A program made the translations under genes and the position numbers. Under the pieces are notes generated by a model. It was not told the DNA's origin and ran no database searches. It saw only the letters and a list, made by a program, of their open reading frames with translations. This document shows, piece after piece, positions 8,319 through 16,788 of a stretch of DNA of 64,000 nucleotides (its first letter is position 1; each line of letters opens with the position of its first letter). Where the stretch lies: positions 1 to 64,000 of the forward strand of contig CAKRES010000010.1 of NCBI GenBank assembly GCA_934317845.1. Reading direction: 5' to 3'. This DNA is from an uncultured Lachnospiraceae bacterium. GTDB taxonomy: Bacteria; Bacillota; Clostridia; Lachnospirales; Lachnospiraceae.

Positions 8319-9668
8319 ATGAAAGTAAATCATAATATGACAGCAGTTCGGACGAACCTGAACCTGAACCGTACCAACACGAAACTGGATGACTCCACGT
8401 ACCGTTTGTCATCCGGCTACAAGATCAATTATGCGAAGGATGATCCTGCCGGATATGCGATCTTGCATCGTTTGAATAAGCAGATCAAAGGGCTGGATCA
8501 GGCAAAGAGCAATTCCGGAGATACGATCGCTACGATCAACACAGCAGAGGGTGCATTAAATGAGATCCATTCGATGCTGCAGCGTATGAGTGAGCTGGCA
8601 GTACAGGCTGCAAATGACACCAATACGCCAGAGGATCGCGATACAATACAGGATGAGATCGATCAGCTGCTTTCCGAAGTGGATCGTGTATCAGAAAGCA
8701 CGGATTATAATGGTCGAACTTTGTTGAATGGAGATTCTGACCGTACTTCCTATGTAGCAAAGAAGGATGGGACGATGGCAAGTAAGATCAGTATCTTAAG
8801 CCAGTCTACTACCGTGCTTCCAGGCAGCTACGAATTAAAAGTGACAAAGGATCCGACACAGGCACAGCTTACGTTTGCGCTGACCGAGGGAAAGCTTTCA
8901 TTGAATGGGGAAGAAATAACGATCACAAAGGAATCCCTTCAGAATATGACAGCGCAGAGTGACCTTCGAACCATGGCAGAACGATGCAGTCTGGATGTAT
9001 CAGTCAATGGCAACAATGTAACGATCACCAGCCGGGCATACGGTGCAGCTGCAAAGATTGAAGCTAATATGAATGGAACAAAACACGAGGCTGCCGGAAC
9101 CGATGTGGAAGCAACGATCACAACGTCGGATGATGGGTTTACGAAAACTGCAGTAAAAAGCATCAATGGAAATGAGATCGTGGTGACAGATGCCGATGGA
9201 TTTGAATTGCGGATCACAACGCTCCCGGGTGCAGCTGCAGAGGGCAGTGTGACTGCTGAGGTGAAGGATGCCAGTACTGTGCAGGTACAGGTAGGAAGCG
9301 AAGCGGACAATATGCTGGAAGTGGTCTTTGAACGTGTGAATACCAAAACGCTGCATATTGATGATGTCAATGTCCGTACGCATGGCGGTGCTTCCAAAGC
9401 GATCGAGGCGGTACATAATGCGATCAATAAAGTGTCTATGGTCCGTTCTAAACTGGGTGCATATACGAACCGTTTGGAATATGCAAAGGAAAGTGCGGAT
9501 GTACAAAGCTATAACGTAGAGGATGCCAGTTCGCGTATGGGAGATACCAACATGGCAGAGGAAATGACAAACTACAGCCAGCTCAATGTATTAGAGCAGG
9601 CAACCTCCAGTATTTTATCCAAAGCCAATCAGAGAGCAGAAACCATTCTGCAGCTTTTGCAGAGCTAA
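8319..9668 (+). CDS. Flagellin
   Basis: This 449-residue filament protein has the conserved N-terminal D0/D1 helices (residues 1-140; RLSSGYKINYAKDDPAGYAI is diagnostic) and C-terminal D1/D0 helices (residues 365-449, ending NQRAETILQLLQS). A variable beta-rich centre of about 220 residues lies between them. LQRMSELAVQAAN occupies the position of the TLR5-contacting helix of enteric flagellins. It is preceded by an AAGGATGAGG ribosome site and a sigma-28-type promoter and followed at 13 bases by a FliS-like gene. It is exported through the flagellar type III apparatus. Whether it is the major or a minor flagellin cannot be told from this window. Confidence 0.95.
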   Translation: MKVNHNMTAVRTNLNLNRTNTKLDDSTYRLSSGYKINYAKDDPAGYAILHRLNKQIKGLDQAKSNSGDTIATINTAEGALNEIHSMLQRMSELAVQAANDTNTPEDRDTIQDEIDQLLSEVDRVSESTDYNGRTLLNGDSDRTSYVAKKDGTMASKISILSQSTTVLPGSYELKVTKDPTQAQLTFALTEGKLSLNGEEITITKESLQNMTAQSDLRTMAERCSLDVSVNGNNVTITSRAYGAAAKIEANMNGTKHEAAGTDVEATITTSDDGFTKTAVKSINGNEIVVTDADGFELRITTLPGAAAEGSVTAEVKDASTVQVQVGSEADNMLEVVFERVNTKTLHIDDVNVRTHGGASKAIEAVHNAINKVSMVRSKLGAYTNRLEYAKESADVQSYNVEDASSRMGDTNMAEEMTNYSQLNVLEQATSSILSKANQRAETILQLLQS

Positions 9669-9681
9669 GGTGGTGTAGCAG

Positions 9682-10158
9682 ATGACAGAAGAACAGATCA
9701 AAGATTACACGCTGCGTATTACGAATGCCAATGAAACAGCACTTGCCGTGATCGTACAGGAGCTTTTGGAGATGAGCCTAAAAGAGGCGATCGAAGCATT
9801 GGCAGGCGGCGAGGAAGAATTGTTTGTGACACGTCTGAAAAAGGCGCAACGTTTCCTGGGAGAAATGATCCACAGTATCAATTATGAGGATCCGGTAGGC
9901 AGAGTGATCGGCTGGGATTATGTTGAGGCACACAAGCAGCTGCTTGAAGGAAAACGGACACATAAAAGAGAGCCGATGATCTCGGCGTATGAATGTGTAA
10001 AACGATACACACCGGTGTTTCAAAAGATTGCAAAGGATGATACTTCTGCACCGCTTATGGGACATGCCCAGAAAGTGTATGCCGGACTTACCTATGGAAA
10101 GACAAGTATGTTAGAGACTGCGGTTGACCAGGAACTTAACCGGGGGTATACTGTATAA
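9682..10158 (+). CDS. FliS-like flagellar export chaperone
   Basis: This 158-residue all-helical protein starts 13 bases after the flagellin stop behind AAGGTGGTG. The segment from residue 12 (ITNANETALAVIVQELLEMS) to about 75 has the FliS pattern: an N-terminal strand, a long helix, then a helix like LKKAQRFLGEMIHSINYEDP corresponding to the part of FliS that counts flagellin. FliS binds flagellin C-termini in the cytoplasm and prevents early polymerisation. Sequence similarity is distant and the C-terminal 60 residues are unlike typical FliS, so the call rests on pattern plus position. Confidence 0.65.
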   Translation: MTEEQIKDYTLRITNANETALAVIVQELLEMSLKEAIEALAGGEEELFVTRLKKAQRFLGEMIHSINYEDPVGRVIGWDYVEAHKQLLEGKRTHKREPMISAYECVKRYTPVFQKIAKDDTSAPLMGHAQKVYAGLTYGKTSMLETAVDQELNRGYTV

Positions 10159-10181
10159 AAAATGAGAAATGAGGTGTGATT

Positions 10182-10604
10182 ATGCCAGTAGTGAAAGAAG
10201 ATTGTATTTTTTGTAAGATTGCAAATGGACAGATCCCTTCTAACAGTATTTACGAAGATGAGGATTTTAATGTGATCTTAGATGTTTCACCGGCATCCAA
10301 GGGACATGCACTGATCCTTCCAAAGAAACACTTTGACAATGCTTATCATATGGATGAGGATGTGGCGAAAAAAGTATTTCCACTCGCAGCCAAGCTTGCC
10401 TGTTCGATGAAGGAAGCACTGCATTGTGACGGGATCAATATTTTGCAGAACAATGAAGAAGCGGCCGGTCAGACAGTGTTTCATTTCCATATGCATCTGA
10501 TCCCAAGATACAAGGATGATGATGTGGATGTTACATGGAAACAGCATACATCGATCGATGAAGAACAGAAAATGATCTCTGAACAGATCAAAAAATATTT
10601 ATAA
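10182..10604 (+). CDS. HIT family hydrolase
   Basis: This 140-residue protein has an N-terminal CIFCKIANGQIPS (a possible zinc Cys pair, usual in the Hint branch), the substrate-loop segment PKKHFDNAY and the histidine triad HFHMHLIPRY near residue 98. Hint/HIT enzymes hydrolyse purine nucleoside phosphoramidates or transfer nucleotides. The ATG at 10182 is chosen because GAGGTG ends just before it; an in-frame GTG lies two codons upstream. Confidence 0.93.
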   Translation: MPVVKEDCIFCKIANGQIPSNSIYEDEDFNVILDVSPASKGHALILPKKHFDNAYHMDEDVAKKVFPLAAKLACSMKEALHCDGINILQNNEEAAGQTVFHFHMHLIPRYKDDDVDVTWKQHTSIDEEQKMISEQIKKYL

Positions 10605-10608
10605 AATG

Positions 10609-10650
10609 AAAAAAGGTTATCACAGGATGATGTATGTGATAACCTTTTCT
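10609..10650. terminator. Bidirectional terminator between convergent genes
   Basis: AAAAGGTTATCACA pairs with TGTGATAACCTTTT, a 14-bp perfect stem around a ten-base loop. A/T runs on both sides serve the HIT gene and the convergent gene at 10651. Confidence 0.9.
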
Positions 10651-10995
10651 TTAGTTGAATTGAAATTGAACCTGAACAGGTTCCTTTAAGTGCTGCCCGC
10701 TCCGGGAAGCAACATTTGTTGTAATGTTTAGAAAATAGGATTCCGATGCGCTGTAAGGCTCGGCCGGCTCCACCTCGATCTGGTTGTTTACAGAGTCATA
10801 TCGGATGGAAGTTTTTAGTGGAATGTTACTGGCATTTGCCACATACATATTCGTCGAGTTGACCGTAGAAGGATCAAGCGGAATATTAAATTTGACGCGC
10901 CACACAAAATCTCCGGTTTTAAACTTCAGATCCTGTTTCACAATCCCTTGTGCATTTGGAGTTGTTGATTGTATATTTAAAAAATTCTTACTCAT
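10651..10995 (-). CDS. Single-domain SbsA/Big_5 Ig-like protein
   Basis: This 114-residue protein has no signal peptide or anchor. The segments KFNIPLDPSTVNSTNMYV and NNQIEVEPAEPYSASESYFL follow the Big_5 (SbsA Ig-like) pattern, in which LDPxTVN and the later xLxPxxPxxxxxxY are typical. Such domains usually occur in secreted or surface proteins, so a free-standing copy without an export signal is odd. The second ATG (10995) is preferred because AAGGAAGG abuts the first one. The role is unknown. Confidence 0.65.
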   Translation of the reverse strand: MSKNFLNIQSTTPNAQGIVKQDLKFKTGDFVWRVKFNIPLDPSTVNSTNMYVANASNIPLKTSIRYDSVNNQIEVEPAEPYSASESYFLNITTNVASRSGQHLKEPVQVQFQFN

Positions 10996-11167
10996 GACAA
11001 TCATCCTTCCTTTCGCTTCCTATGCTACTACTAGTGTATCATATGGTACAAAATATTTCCAATGAATCTTGCACAAAAAAATAGAAAATACGTCCGTGTT
11101 ATGTTATACTGAATGGTATATAAAGGTGTTCTTTGTCATATTTTTACAATAGGAACAGGAGGGTCAT

Positions 11168-13039
11168 ATGAAGTTTTCTTCTCTATCCATCAGAAATTTT
11201 AAGTCAATCCGGGAACTTACGATAAATGACATCGATCAGGCGTTGATCCTGGTTGGAAAGAATAATACCGGAAAGACGATCATGCTTTATGCGATCAGGG
11301 CGATCGTGGGTGATTATACGATCACTGAGCAGGATTTTTTTGACCCGACAAAAAGTATTGTGATCGGAGGATCCCTTTCAATCAGTGACGAGGATCTGAA
11401 AGAACTTCATAAGCGGGGTCTTGTGAGCAAATATAAAAATTATGATCTTTGGGAGGCGGATTTTCATTCCAAATTTCCAACCTTTCAAGACGGCGAGCTC
11501 TCCTTTGAGTGCAGCCTTTCATGTGGCGGCGTGATGAAATATTCCGACGGTATCAAAAAGAACAACAAATTTCTAAAACAGGTTTTCCCAAAAATTTATT
11601 TTATCGACAGCAATCGTAACATTGACCAGATCCAGGAGGATATTCTGCGTTTTCAGGGCAATGATATCTTAGAACAGCTCCGGGAAAATATCTGTATGTT
11701 TGACAAATCCAAAAAGTGCAGCCGTTGTTTTCAGTGTATCGGACTGATCAATCAGAAACGGCCGGAAGAGCTTACGATCTATGAAACGGCACGGCTGATG
11801 GAATATAAAATGTTTCATTTGAATATGAATCAGTTTGCAGAAAAGCTCAATAAAAAGTTTAAAAAGAATGGAAGCCAGATGCAGGATATTACTTACAAAA
11901 TGGATTTCCAGGTGGATGATGTGTTCCGGGTGAAAACGATGGTACATGACTTAAGAAGAGATACCTATGGCCCGTTGAAAACGCTTTCTGCCGGATTTAA
12001 GAGTATTTATATTCTGTCCCTGCTGGAGACTTATATTGAAGAAAAAGACAACAATGTATTTAGTATTATCATGATCGAAGATCCGGAGATCTTTCTGCAT
12101 CCGCAGCTTCAGAAGGTGGCAAGTGAGATCCTTTACAATCTTTCCAAGAAGAACCAAGTGATCTTTTCCACCCATTCTCCGAATATGATCTTTAACTTTT
12201 CCCAGAAGCAGATCAAGCAGGTGATACTGGATGAAAATTATGAAACGGTGATCTCGGATAACGAGGACATTGATGCGATCTTAGATGATCTGGGCTATAC
12301 GGCCAACGATCTGATGAATGTGAATTTTGTTTTTATCGTGGAAGGAAAGCAGGATAGCAACCGTTTGCCAATGCTGCTCAAGAAATATTATTCCGAGCTT
12401 TATGATGAGGATGGAAAGCCGCAGCGCATTGCGATCGTTCCGGTAAATAGCTGTACCAATATTAAGACGTATGCGAATCTGAAATATATCAATAAGCTTT
12501 ATCTGAAAGATCAGTTTTTGATGATCCGTGACTCGGATGGTAAAAACCCGCGTGCGCTGACCAGACAGCTGTGTGGTTACTACAAGGCGAGAGAGCAGCA
12601 GGACGAGAATAATCTGCCTCGCGTTACACCGAAAAATGTACTGATTCTTCGTTACTATTCCTTTGAGAATTATTTCCTTGATCCGGCGACGATGGTGAAG
12701 ATTGGATTATTAAAGAACGAGGAAGAGTTTTATAACATATTGTATAGTAAATACAAGGACTATTTATACAAACTCGGCAGTACGAAGAGAATGCTCAAAC
12801 AGACCGGGATCCGTATCAATAACAAACAGGATCTGAAAAATAATATTGATACCTTTAAGGTGTATGTAAGAGGACATAATCTGTTTGATATCTTTTATGG
12901 AAGATATAAAGGCGGACGCAAGGATGATGTGCTGGAACGCTATATTGAGGTAGCACCAAGAGAGGTGTTTTCCGATATACTGGATGCGATCGACCGCTTT
13001 GTCTATTTTGAGAACAGAAAAGCAAATCGAGAAGATTAG
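11168..13039 (+). CDS. OLD family ATP-dependent endonuclease (AAA + TOPRIM)
   Basis: This 623-residue protein has an N-terminal ABC-type ATPase: Walker A VGKNNTGKT near residue 29, a signature-like LKTLSAGFKSIYILSLLE, Walker B MIEDPEIFLHPQ near 300 and the H-loop STHSPN. A TOPRIM domain follows (VFIVEGKQD near 388 and MIRDSDG near 455, giving the metal-binding E and DxD). The ATPase carries a cysteine cluster C176, C184, C187 and C190 that could bind zinc. OLD proteins are nucleases, some of them phage-defence effectors such as GajA. No GajB-type helicase or other defence partner adjoins it, so a defence role is only a possibility. Start behind GGAGGG. Confidence 0.85.
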   Translation: MKFSSLSIRNFKSIRELTINDIDQALILVGKNNTGKTIMLYAIRAIVGDYTITEQDFFDPTKSIVIGGSLSISDEDLKELHKRGLVSKYKNYDLWEADFHSKFPTFQDGELSFECSLSCGGVMKYSDGIKKNNKFLKQVFPKIYFIDSNRNIDQIQEDILRFQGNDILEQLRENICMFDKSKKCSRCFQCIGLINQKRPEELTIYETARLMEYKMFHLNMNQFAEKLNKKFKKNGSQMQDITYKMDFQVDDVFRVKTMVHDLRRDTYGPLKTLSAGFKSIYILSLLETYIEEKDNNVFSIIMIEDPEIFLHPQLQKVASEILYNLSKKNQVIFSTHSPNMIFNFSQKQIKQVILDENYETVISDNEDIDAILDDLGYTANDLMNVNFVFIVEGKQDSNRLPMLLKKYYSELYDEDGKPQRIAIVPVNSCTNIKTYANLKYINKLYLKDQFLMIRDSDGKNPRALTRQLCGYYKAREQQDENNLPRVTPKNVLILRYYSFENYFLDPATMVKIGLLKNEEEFYNILYSKYKDYLYKLGSTKRMLKQTGIRINNKQDLKNNIDTFKVYVRGHNLFDIFYGRYKGGRKDDVLERYIEVAPREVFSDILDAIDRFVYFENRKANRED

Positions 13040-13073
13040 ATGACGATCAAATATAAGAGATGAGGATGAGAAG

Positions 13074-13586
13074 ATGAGAGACAATAAAAGTAATGTGACA
13101 TTGATCGGGATGCCGGGATGTGGAAAGAGTACGATAGGTGTAGTGCTGGCAAAGGTGCTGGGTTATCAGTTTGTAGATACGGATCTGTTGATCCAGGAGC
13201 GGGAGAATCGCTTATTATGTGATATCATCGCACAGGATGGGTATACCTATTTTTCCAAAGTGGAGGATGAGGTCAATGCATCTGTAACCGGGCGCAGGAA
13301 AGTGATCGCTCCGGGTGGAAGTGTCTGTTATGCGGATCGTGCCATGGAACATCTGCGTGGGATCAGTACCGTGGTATATCTGCGTCTTCCTTATGAGGAG
13401 ATCGAGAGCCGCCTTGGAAATTTAAAACGCAGAGGAGTGTTGTTAAAAGAAAATCAGACATTATTGGATCTTTATAAGGAACGCTGCCCGCTATATGAGT
13501 CATATGCCCACATTACGATCGATGCAGAGGGAATGGGAATTGAAGAATTGATGGATGTGATCGTGAAACGGCTTTCCGAAGTGTGA
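13074..13586 (+). CDS. Shikimate kinase-like protein with altered substrate site
   Basis: This 170-residue P-loop kinase has Walker A GMPGCGKST, DTD (matching the Asp32/Asp34 pair of mycobacterial shikimate kinase) and the adenine-side ERCPLYES. Two substrate residues differ from true shikimate kinase: the Arg of FRRxE is Ser here (YFSKVEDE), and the GGG shikimate loop is GGS (APGGSVCY). The lid RPLL is RGVLL. It may therefore phosphorylate a different small molecule. It starts 34 bases after the OLD gene and may be co-transcribed with it. No other aromatic-pathway gene is near. Confidence 0.75.
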   Translation: MRDNKSNVTLIGMPGCGKSTIGVVLAKVLGYQFVDTDLLIQERENRLLCDIIAQDGYTYFSKVEDEVNASVTGRRKVIAPGGSVCYADRAMEHLRGISTVVYLRLPYEEIESRLGNLKRRGVLLKENQTLLDLYKERCPLYESYAHITIDAEGMGIEELMDVIVKRLSEV

Positions 13587-13667
13587 CATCATCAGTAAAG
13601 CGTCATTTTGAATAAGGAAATGGCAATAATTGTGAGAAATTTGTGACTATTTTTTTTAGAATGTTGA

Positions 13668-13695
13668 TTTACAAATGGTATTCATATGGTATAAT
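13668..13695 (+). promoter_or_regulatory. Probable promoter for murA
   Basis: TTTACA (13668-13673), 16 bases, then TATAAT (13690-13695), about 150 bases before murA. The 260-base gap from 13587 to 13847 holds this promoter and an untranslated leader. A 15-codon ORF (13759-13806) lies in the leader but has only a weak case for translation. Confidence 0.55.
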
Positions 13696-13847
13696 CAATT
13701 ACATATGGTGATAAAAATATACTTTGAGGCATTTTCTTACTAGCGGGGGCGGTGGAAGATGACGAAAGACAGAGTAACGATAGGGATAGAGCACCAGAAT
13801 GGATAATTAGATGATAAGTGTATTTCGTAGATATATAGAGGTGTAGA

Positions 13848-15149
13848 ATGGAACAGTACGTTATGAAGGGTGGACACCCACTTTGTGGCGAGGTAGTGAT
13901 CGGTGGTGCGAAGAATGCATCTTTGGGTGTATTGGCAGCAGCCGTAATGACGGATGGAGAATGTTTGATCGAGAATATGCCGGATGTACGTGACACAAAT
14001 GTGATGTTACAGGCGATCGCAGGCATTGGAGGAACGGTGACAAGACTGGATGCGAATACAGTCCGGATCAGTGGTAAAAATATCAGAAGAGAATCTACGA
14101 TCGTAGATGGAGAATATATTCGTAAAATACGGGCATCGTATTATCTGCTCGGAGCATTGCTTGGTAAGTACAAACGGGCGGTTGTAGCATTGCCGGGTGG
14201 CTGCGATATCGGAAGTCGTCCGATCGACCAGCATATCAAGGGTTTTCGCGCACTTGGGGCGAAAGTAGAGATTGCCAATGGTATGATCACGGCAACAGCA
14301 GAGCATTTGGTAGGTGCACATATTTATATGGATGTTGTGTCTGTGGGTGCAACCATCAATGTTATGATGGCAGCAGCATTGGCAGAGGGACGCACCATCA
14401 TTGAGAATGCAGCAAAAGAGCCACACATTGTAGATGTGGCAAACTTTTTAAACAGCATGGGTGCCAATATCAAAGGTGCCGGTACGGATGTGATCCGTAT
14501 CCGCGGAGTCGAGTCATTCCACGGAAGCGAATATGCGATCATTCCGGATCAGATCGAGGCAGGTACGTTTATGGCGGCGGCTGCTGCGACGCACGGAGAT
14601 ATTACAGTAAAGAATGTGATCCCGAAGCATTTGGAGGCGATCAGTGCCAAGCTTGCTGAGATGGGATGTACGATCCATGAATATGATGATGCGGTACGGG
14701 TAGATGCAAGAGACCGTAAGCTGACCTGTACCCAGATCAAAACACTTCCTTATCCGGGTTTTCCAACGGATATGCAGCCTCAGATGGCAGTAGCACTAGC
14801 TCTTTCGGAAGGAACCAGTGTTATTACAGAAAGTATTTTTGAGAATCGTTTTAAATATGTGGATGAACTGGTACGCATGGGAGCTACGATCCAGGTGGAA
14901 GGCAATGTTGCCATCATTACCGGAATCGAACGGTACACGAGTGCGGATATTGTTGCACCGGATCTTCGGGCAGGAGCGGCACTTGTGATCGCTGCCCTTT
15001 CTGCAGACGGATATTCTACGGTGGACAGCATTCAGTATATCCAGCGAGGATATGAACGGTTTGATGAAAAACTCCGGGGACTGGGAGCAGAGATTGCTTT
15101 GGTGGAGTCCGAGCGTGAGATCCAGAAATTTAAATATCAGGTAGTATAA
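13848..15149 (+). CDS. murA: UDP-N-acetylglucosamine 1-carboxyvinyltransferase
   Basis: This cytoplasmic enzyme transfers enolpyruvate from PEP to UDP-GlcNAc, the first committed step of peptidoglycan synthesis. It is 433 residues long, as usual. The N-terminal GGAKNASLG carries the catalytic-site Lys-Asn, and PGGCDIGSRPIDQH near residue 112 carries the catalytic Cys that fosfomycin alkylates. Firmicutes often have two paralogues, and this could be either. It stands in its own unit between a promoter at 13668-13695 and a terminator, behind an AGAGGTG ribosome site. Confidence 0.95.
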   Translation: MEQYVMKGGHPLCGEVVIGGAKNASLGVLAAAVMTDGECLIENMPDVRDTNVMLQAIAGIGGTVTRLDANTVRISGKNIRRESTIVDGEYIRKIRASYYLLGALLGKYKRAVVALPGGCDIGSRPIDQHIKGFRALGAKVEIANGMITATAEHLVGAHIYMDVVSVGATINVMMAAALAEGRTIIENAAKEPHIVDVANFLNSMGANIKGAGTDVIRIRGVESFHGSEYAIIPDQIEAGTFMAAAAATHGDITVKNVIPKHLEAISAKLAEMGCTIHEYDDAVRVDARDRKLTCTQIKTLPYPGFPTDMQPQMAVALALSEGTSVITESIFENRFKYVDELVRMGATIQVEGNVAIITGIERYTSADIVAPDLRAGAALVIAALSADGYSTVDSIQYIQRGYERFDEKLRGLGAEIALVESEREIQKFKYQVV

Positions 15150-15156
15150 AAGAAAT

Positions 15157-15187
15157 GCCCCGCTTTTCGTAAGCGGGGCTGTTTTTT
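15157..15187 (+). terminator. Intrinsic terminator after murA
   Basis: GCCCCGCTT and AAGCGGGGC form a stem, followed by a TGTTTTTT tract. It starts 8 bases after the murA stop. Confidence 0.95.
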
Positions 15188-15197
15188 ATGTTGTCTT

Positions 15198-16277
15198 TTA
15201 TAGAATTTCTTCAATGACCAGATCCTTTTCTGTGGAAAGGTCTACAAACCGGTCTTTGATCTTGACGATCGGACGGGATAATGCCTGTTTGTTGATAAAG
15301 ATGATCTCACCGACACTTCCGTCGGTTAACCGGACACGGTTGTTGATATAGGTTTGTACGATACCTTCTAAGAATGGAAGCAGATAGCGTACATCATATT
15401 TTAAATAGCCTTCATTTTCAAACATACGGATGACATGGAACGGGCACATTCCGGCGCGGTAAACGCGGTTGGCAGTCATGGCATCATAAACATCTGCGAT
15501 GGCAACGATTTTGGCAAATGGTGTGATGTTTGGGCCGGTCAGTCCTGCCGGGTAGCCGCTTCCGTCACATTTCTCGTGGTGCATCAGGATGGCTGATTTG
15601 ATGCGGTTATCCAGATTACTGTTTTCCACATGTTTATAGCCCTTGTATGGATGAGTCTTGATAATACGGAACTCCTCGTCGGTCAGACGATCCGGCTTTT
15701 TGATGATCTCCGGTGGCATTAAGAGTTTGCCAAGATCGTGGATGGAACCGGCAACCGTAAGCGCATCAATATCCTTCTTCGGCAGATGGAGCCATTGTCC
15801 AAATACCCGGCAGATAATGGAAACATTTAATGAATGGGCATAGGTGGAATCGTCGTAGCTTCGTAAGTTATTGACGAGATCCAGCACACCGATCGTAGTA
15901 TTGCTGTTGGTTAAAAGACGTGTGGTATCGTGAAGCAGGGCATCGACATCGATGTCGTCACTGCTTGCCACTACGTGCTGCAGGTTTTGATTGACGGAAA
16001 CTAAGGAATGAGAGAATTCTTCCTGAAATACTTGAAATTCCTTACTGCTTTTGATGCGGTCGGAGTAGCTTGAATCCGCTGGTAGAGGAGGATTTTCCTC
16101 ATTTTCATCCTCATAGATATTGATAAAAGGAATGGCATAGGAGCCAAGACGCTCCAAAAGCTCTGATGTAAAGACCATGTCCTTTGGAACGAGCAGTTGT
16201 CCGTTCGGTGAATAAATATCGCTTGCAGCTACCATTCCCGGCGTTACGTTATAAATACTGACACGAATCTTTTTCAT
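15198..16277 (-). CDS. HD-GYP domain phosphodiesterase
   Basis: This 359-residue protein has an N-terminal accessory region (about residues 1-130) followed by an HD-GYP domain. The metal-binding residues appear in HSLNVS, HDLGK, KTHPYKGY and HHEKCDGSGYP, the last containing the HHExxDGxGYP signature. HD-GYP proteins degrade cyclic di-GMP or related dinucleotides and affect motility, biofilm and virulence traits. It has no membrane segment or receiver domain. ATG at 16277 is preferred over TTG at 16283 because GAGGGGG is properly spaced from it. It is divergent from metK. Confidence 0.92.
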   Translation of the reverse strand: MKKIRVSIYNVTPGMVAASDIYSPNGQLLVPKDMVFTSELLERLGSYAIPFINIYEDENEENPPLPADSSYSDRIKSSKEFQVFQEEFSHSLVSVNQNLQHVVASSDDIDVDALLHDTTRLLTNSNTTIGVLDLVNNLRSYDDSTYAHSLNVSIICRVFGQWLHLPKKDIDALTVAGSIHDLGKLLMPPEIIKKPDRLTDEEFRIIKTHPYKGYKHVENSNLDNRIKSAILMHHEKCDGSGYPAGLTGPNITPFAKIVAIADVYDAMTANRVYRAGMCPFHVIRMFENEGYLKYDVRYLLPFLEGIVQTYINNRVRLTDGSVGEIIFINKQALSRPIVKIKDRFVDLSTEKDLVIEEIL

Positions 16278-16349
16278 AGTCAAGCCCCCTCACCCCAAGT
16301 GTGTCATGTCAGAAATTTTACATTCTGATACCGATACTCTACACCACAT

Positions 16350-16378
16350 AGTATAATGGAAATGTGCACAAAATGCAA
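16350..16378 (-). promoter_or_regulatory. Promoter for the HD-GYP gene
   Basis: On the minus strand TTGCAT (16378-16373), 17 bases, then TATACT (16355-16350). An inverted repeat TCAGAA-N8-TTCTGA near 16309-16329 lies in the 5' leader and could be an operator. Confidence 0.65.
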
Positions 16379-16388
16379 TCATTTCCCC

Positions 16389-16418
16389 TTGACGAAAACA
16401 GGGGATGGGGTGTATACT
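16389..16418 (+). promoter_or_regulatory. Promoter for the riboswitch-metK transcript
   Basis: TTGACG (16389-16394), 18 bases, then TATACT (16413-16418). Transcripts from here would carry two hairpins (16439-16457 and 16472-16492) before the SAM aptamer. A second TATAAT at 16500-16505 lacks a good -35. Confidence 0.6.
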
Positions 16419-16518
16419 CATCCCGTAACAATATGGAGTCATGAGTGTTACTCATGATCGGTGCAGCAGTGATCAAATGCTTTGCGTTTGATTCATTACT
16501 ATAATATCGCAAATGTTT

Positions 16519-16680
16519 CTCTTATTCAGAGTGGTGGAGTCAGAAGGGACGAAGAAGCCACGGCAACCCCGTTATGGAAGGTGCCGACCTGAGCGAGTGA
16601 AAGGAACCTTATGGTTCACGACAGTCGAGCAATAAGAGGATTGGTGCAACAGATCAATCCGGCTTGACCGGATTTTTTTA
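16519..16680 (+). ncRNA. SAM-I riboswitch with terminator
   Basis: The P1 arms CTCTTATT (16519-16526) and AATAAGAG (16631-16638) enclose the conserved SAM-I core: GTGGTGGAG, GAAGCCACGGCAACC, AAGGTGCCGACCTG. Downstream AATCCGG (16656-16662) and CCGGATT (16668-16674) plus a T run form the terminator. GGATTG at 16638-16643 can instead pair with CAATCC at 16655-16660 as antiterminator. With SAM bound, P1 forms and transcription stops before metK. The switch lies directly upstream of the SAM synthetase gene, so the product controls its own synthesis. Confidence 0.93.
16656..16680 (+). terminator. Riboswitch expression-platform terminator
   Basis: A seven-base-pair stem AATCCGG/CCGGATT with a five-base loop, followed by TTTTTT. 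It is mutually exclusive with the antiterminator described for the SAM-I riboswitch. Confidence 0.88.
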
Positions 16681-16788
16681 TGCGAATAACGTGTCGAAGG
16701 CTGTTCGGATAACAGGACGGAAATGACCGTAGAACGTTGTAAGAATTTTCTTTAGAGAGATATTTGGACAAAAAAGAAGGAGGAACGT

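Noticed and set aside
11168..13586. Gabija-type defence island
   Set aside because: No UvrD-like helicase follows the OLD gene; the next genes are a kinase and murA.
13759..13806. 15-codon leader ORF before murA
   Set aside because: A GGGGGCGG stretch precedes it, but there is no attenuator-like structure or codon bias to support regulation.
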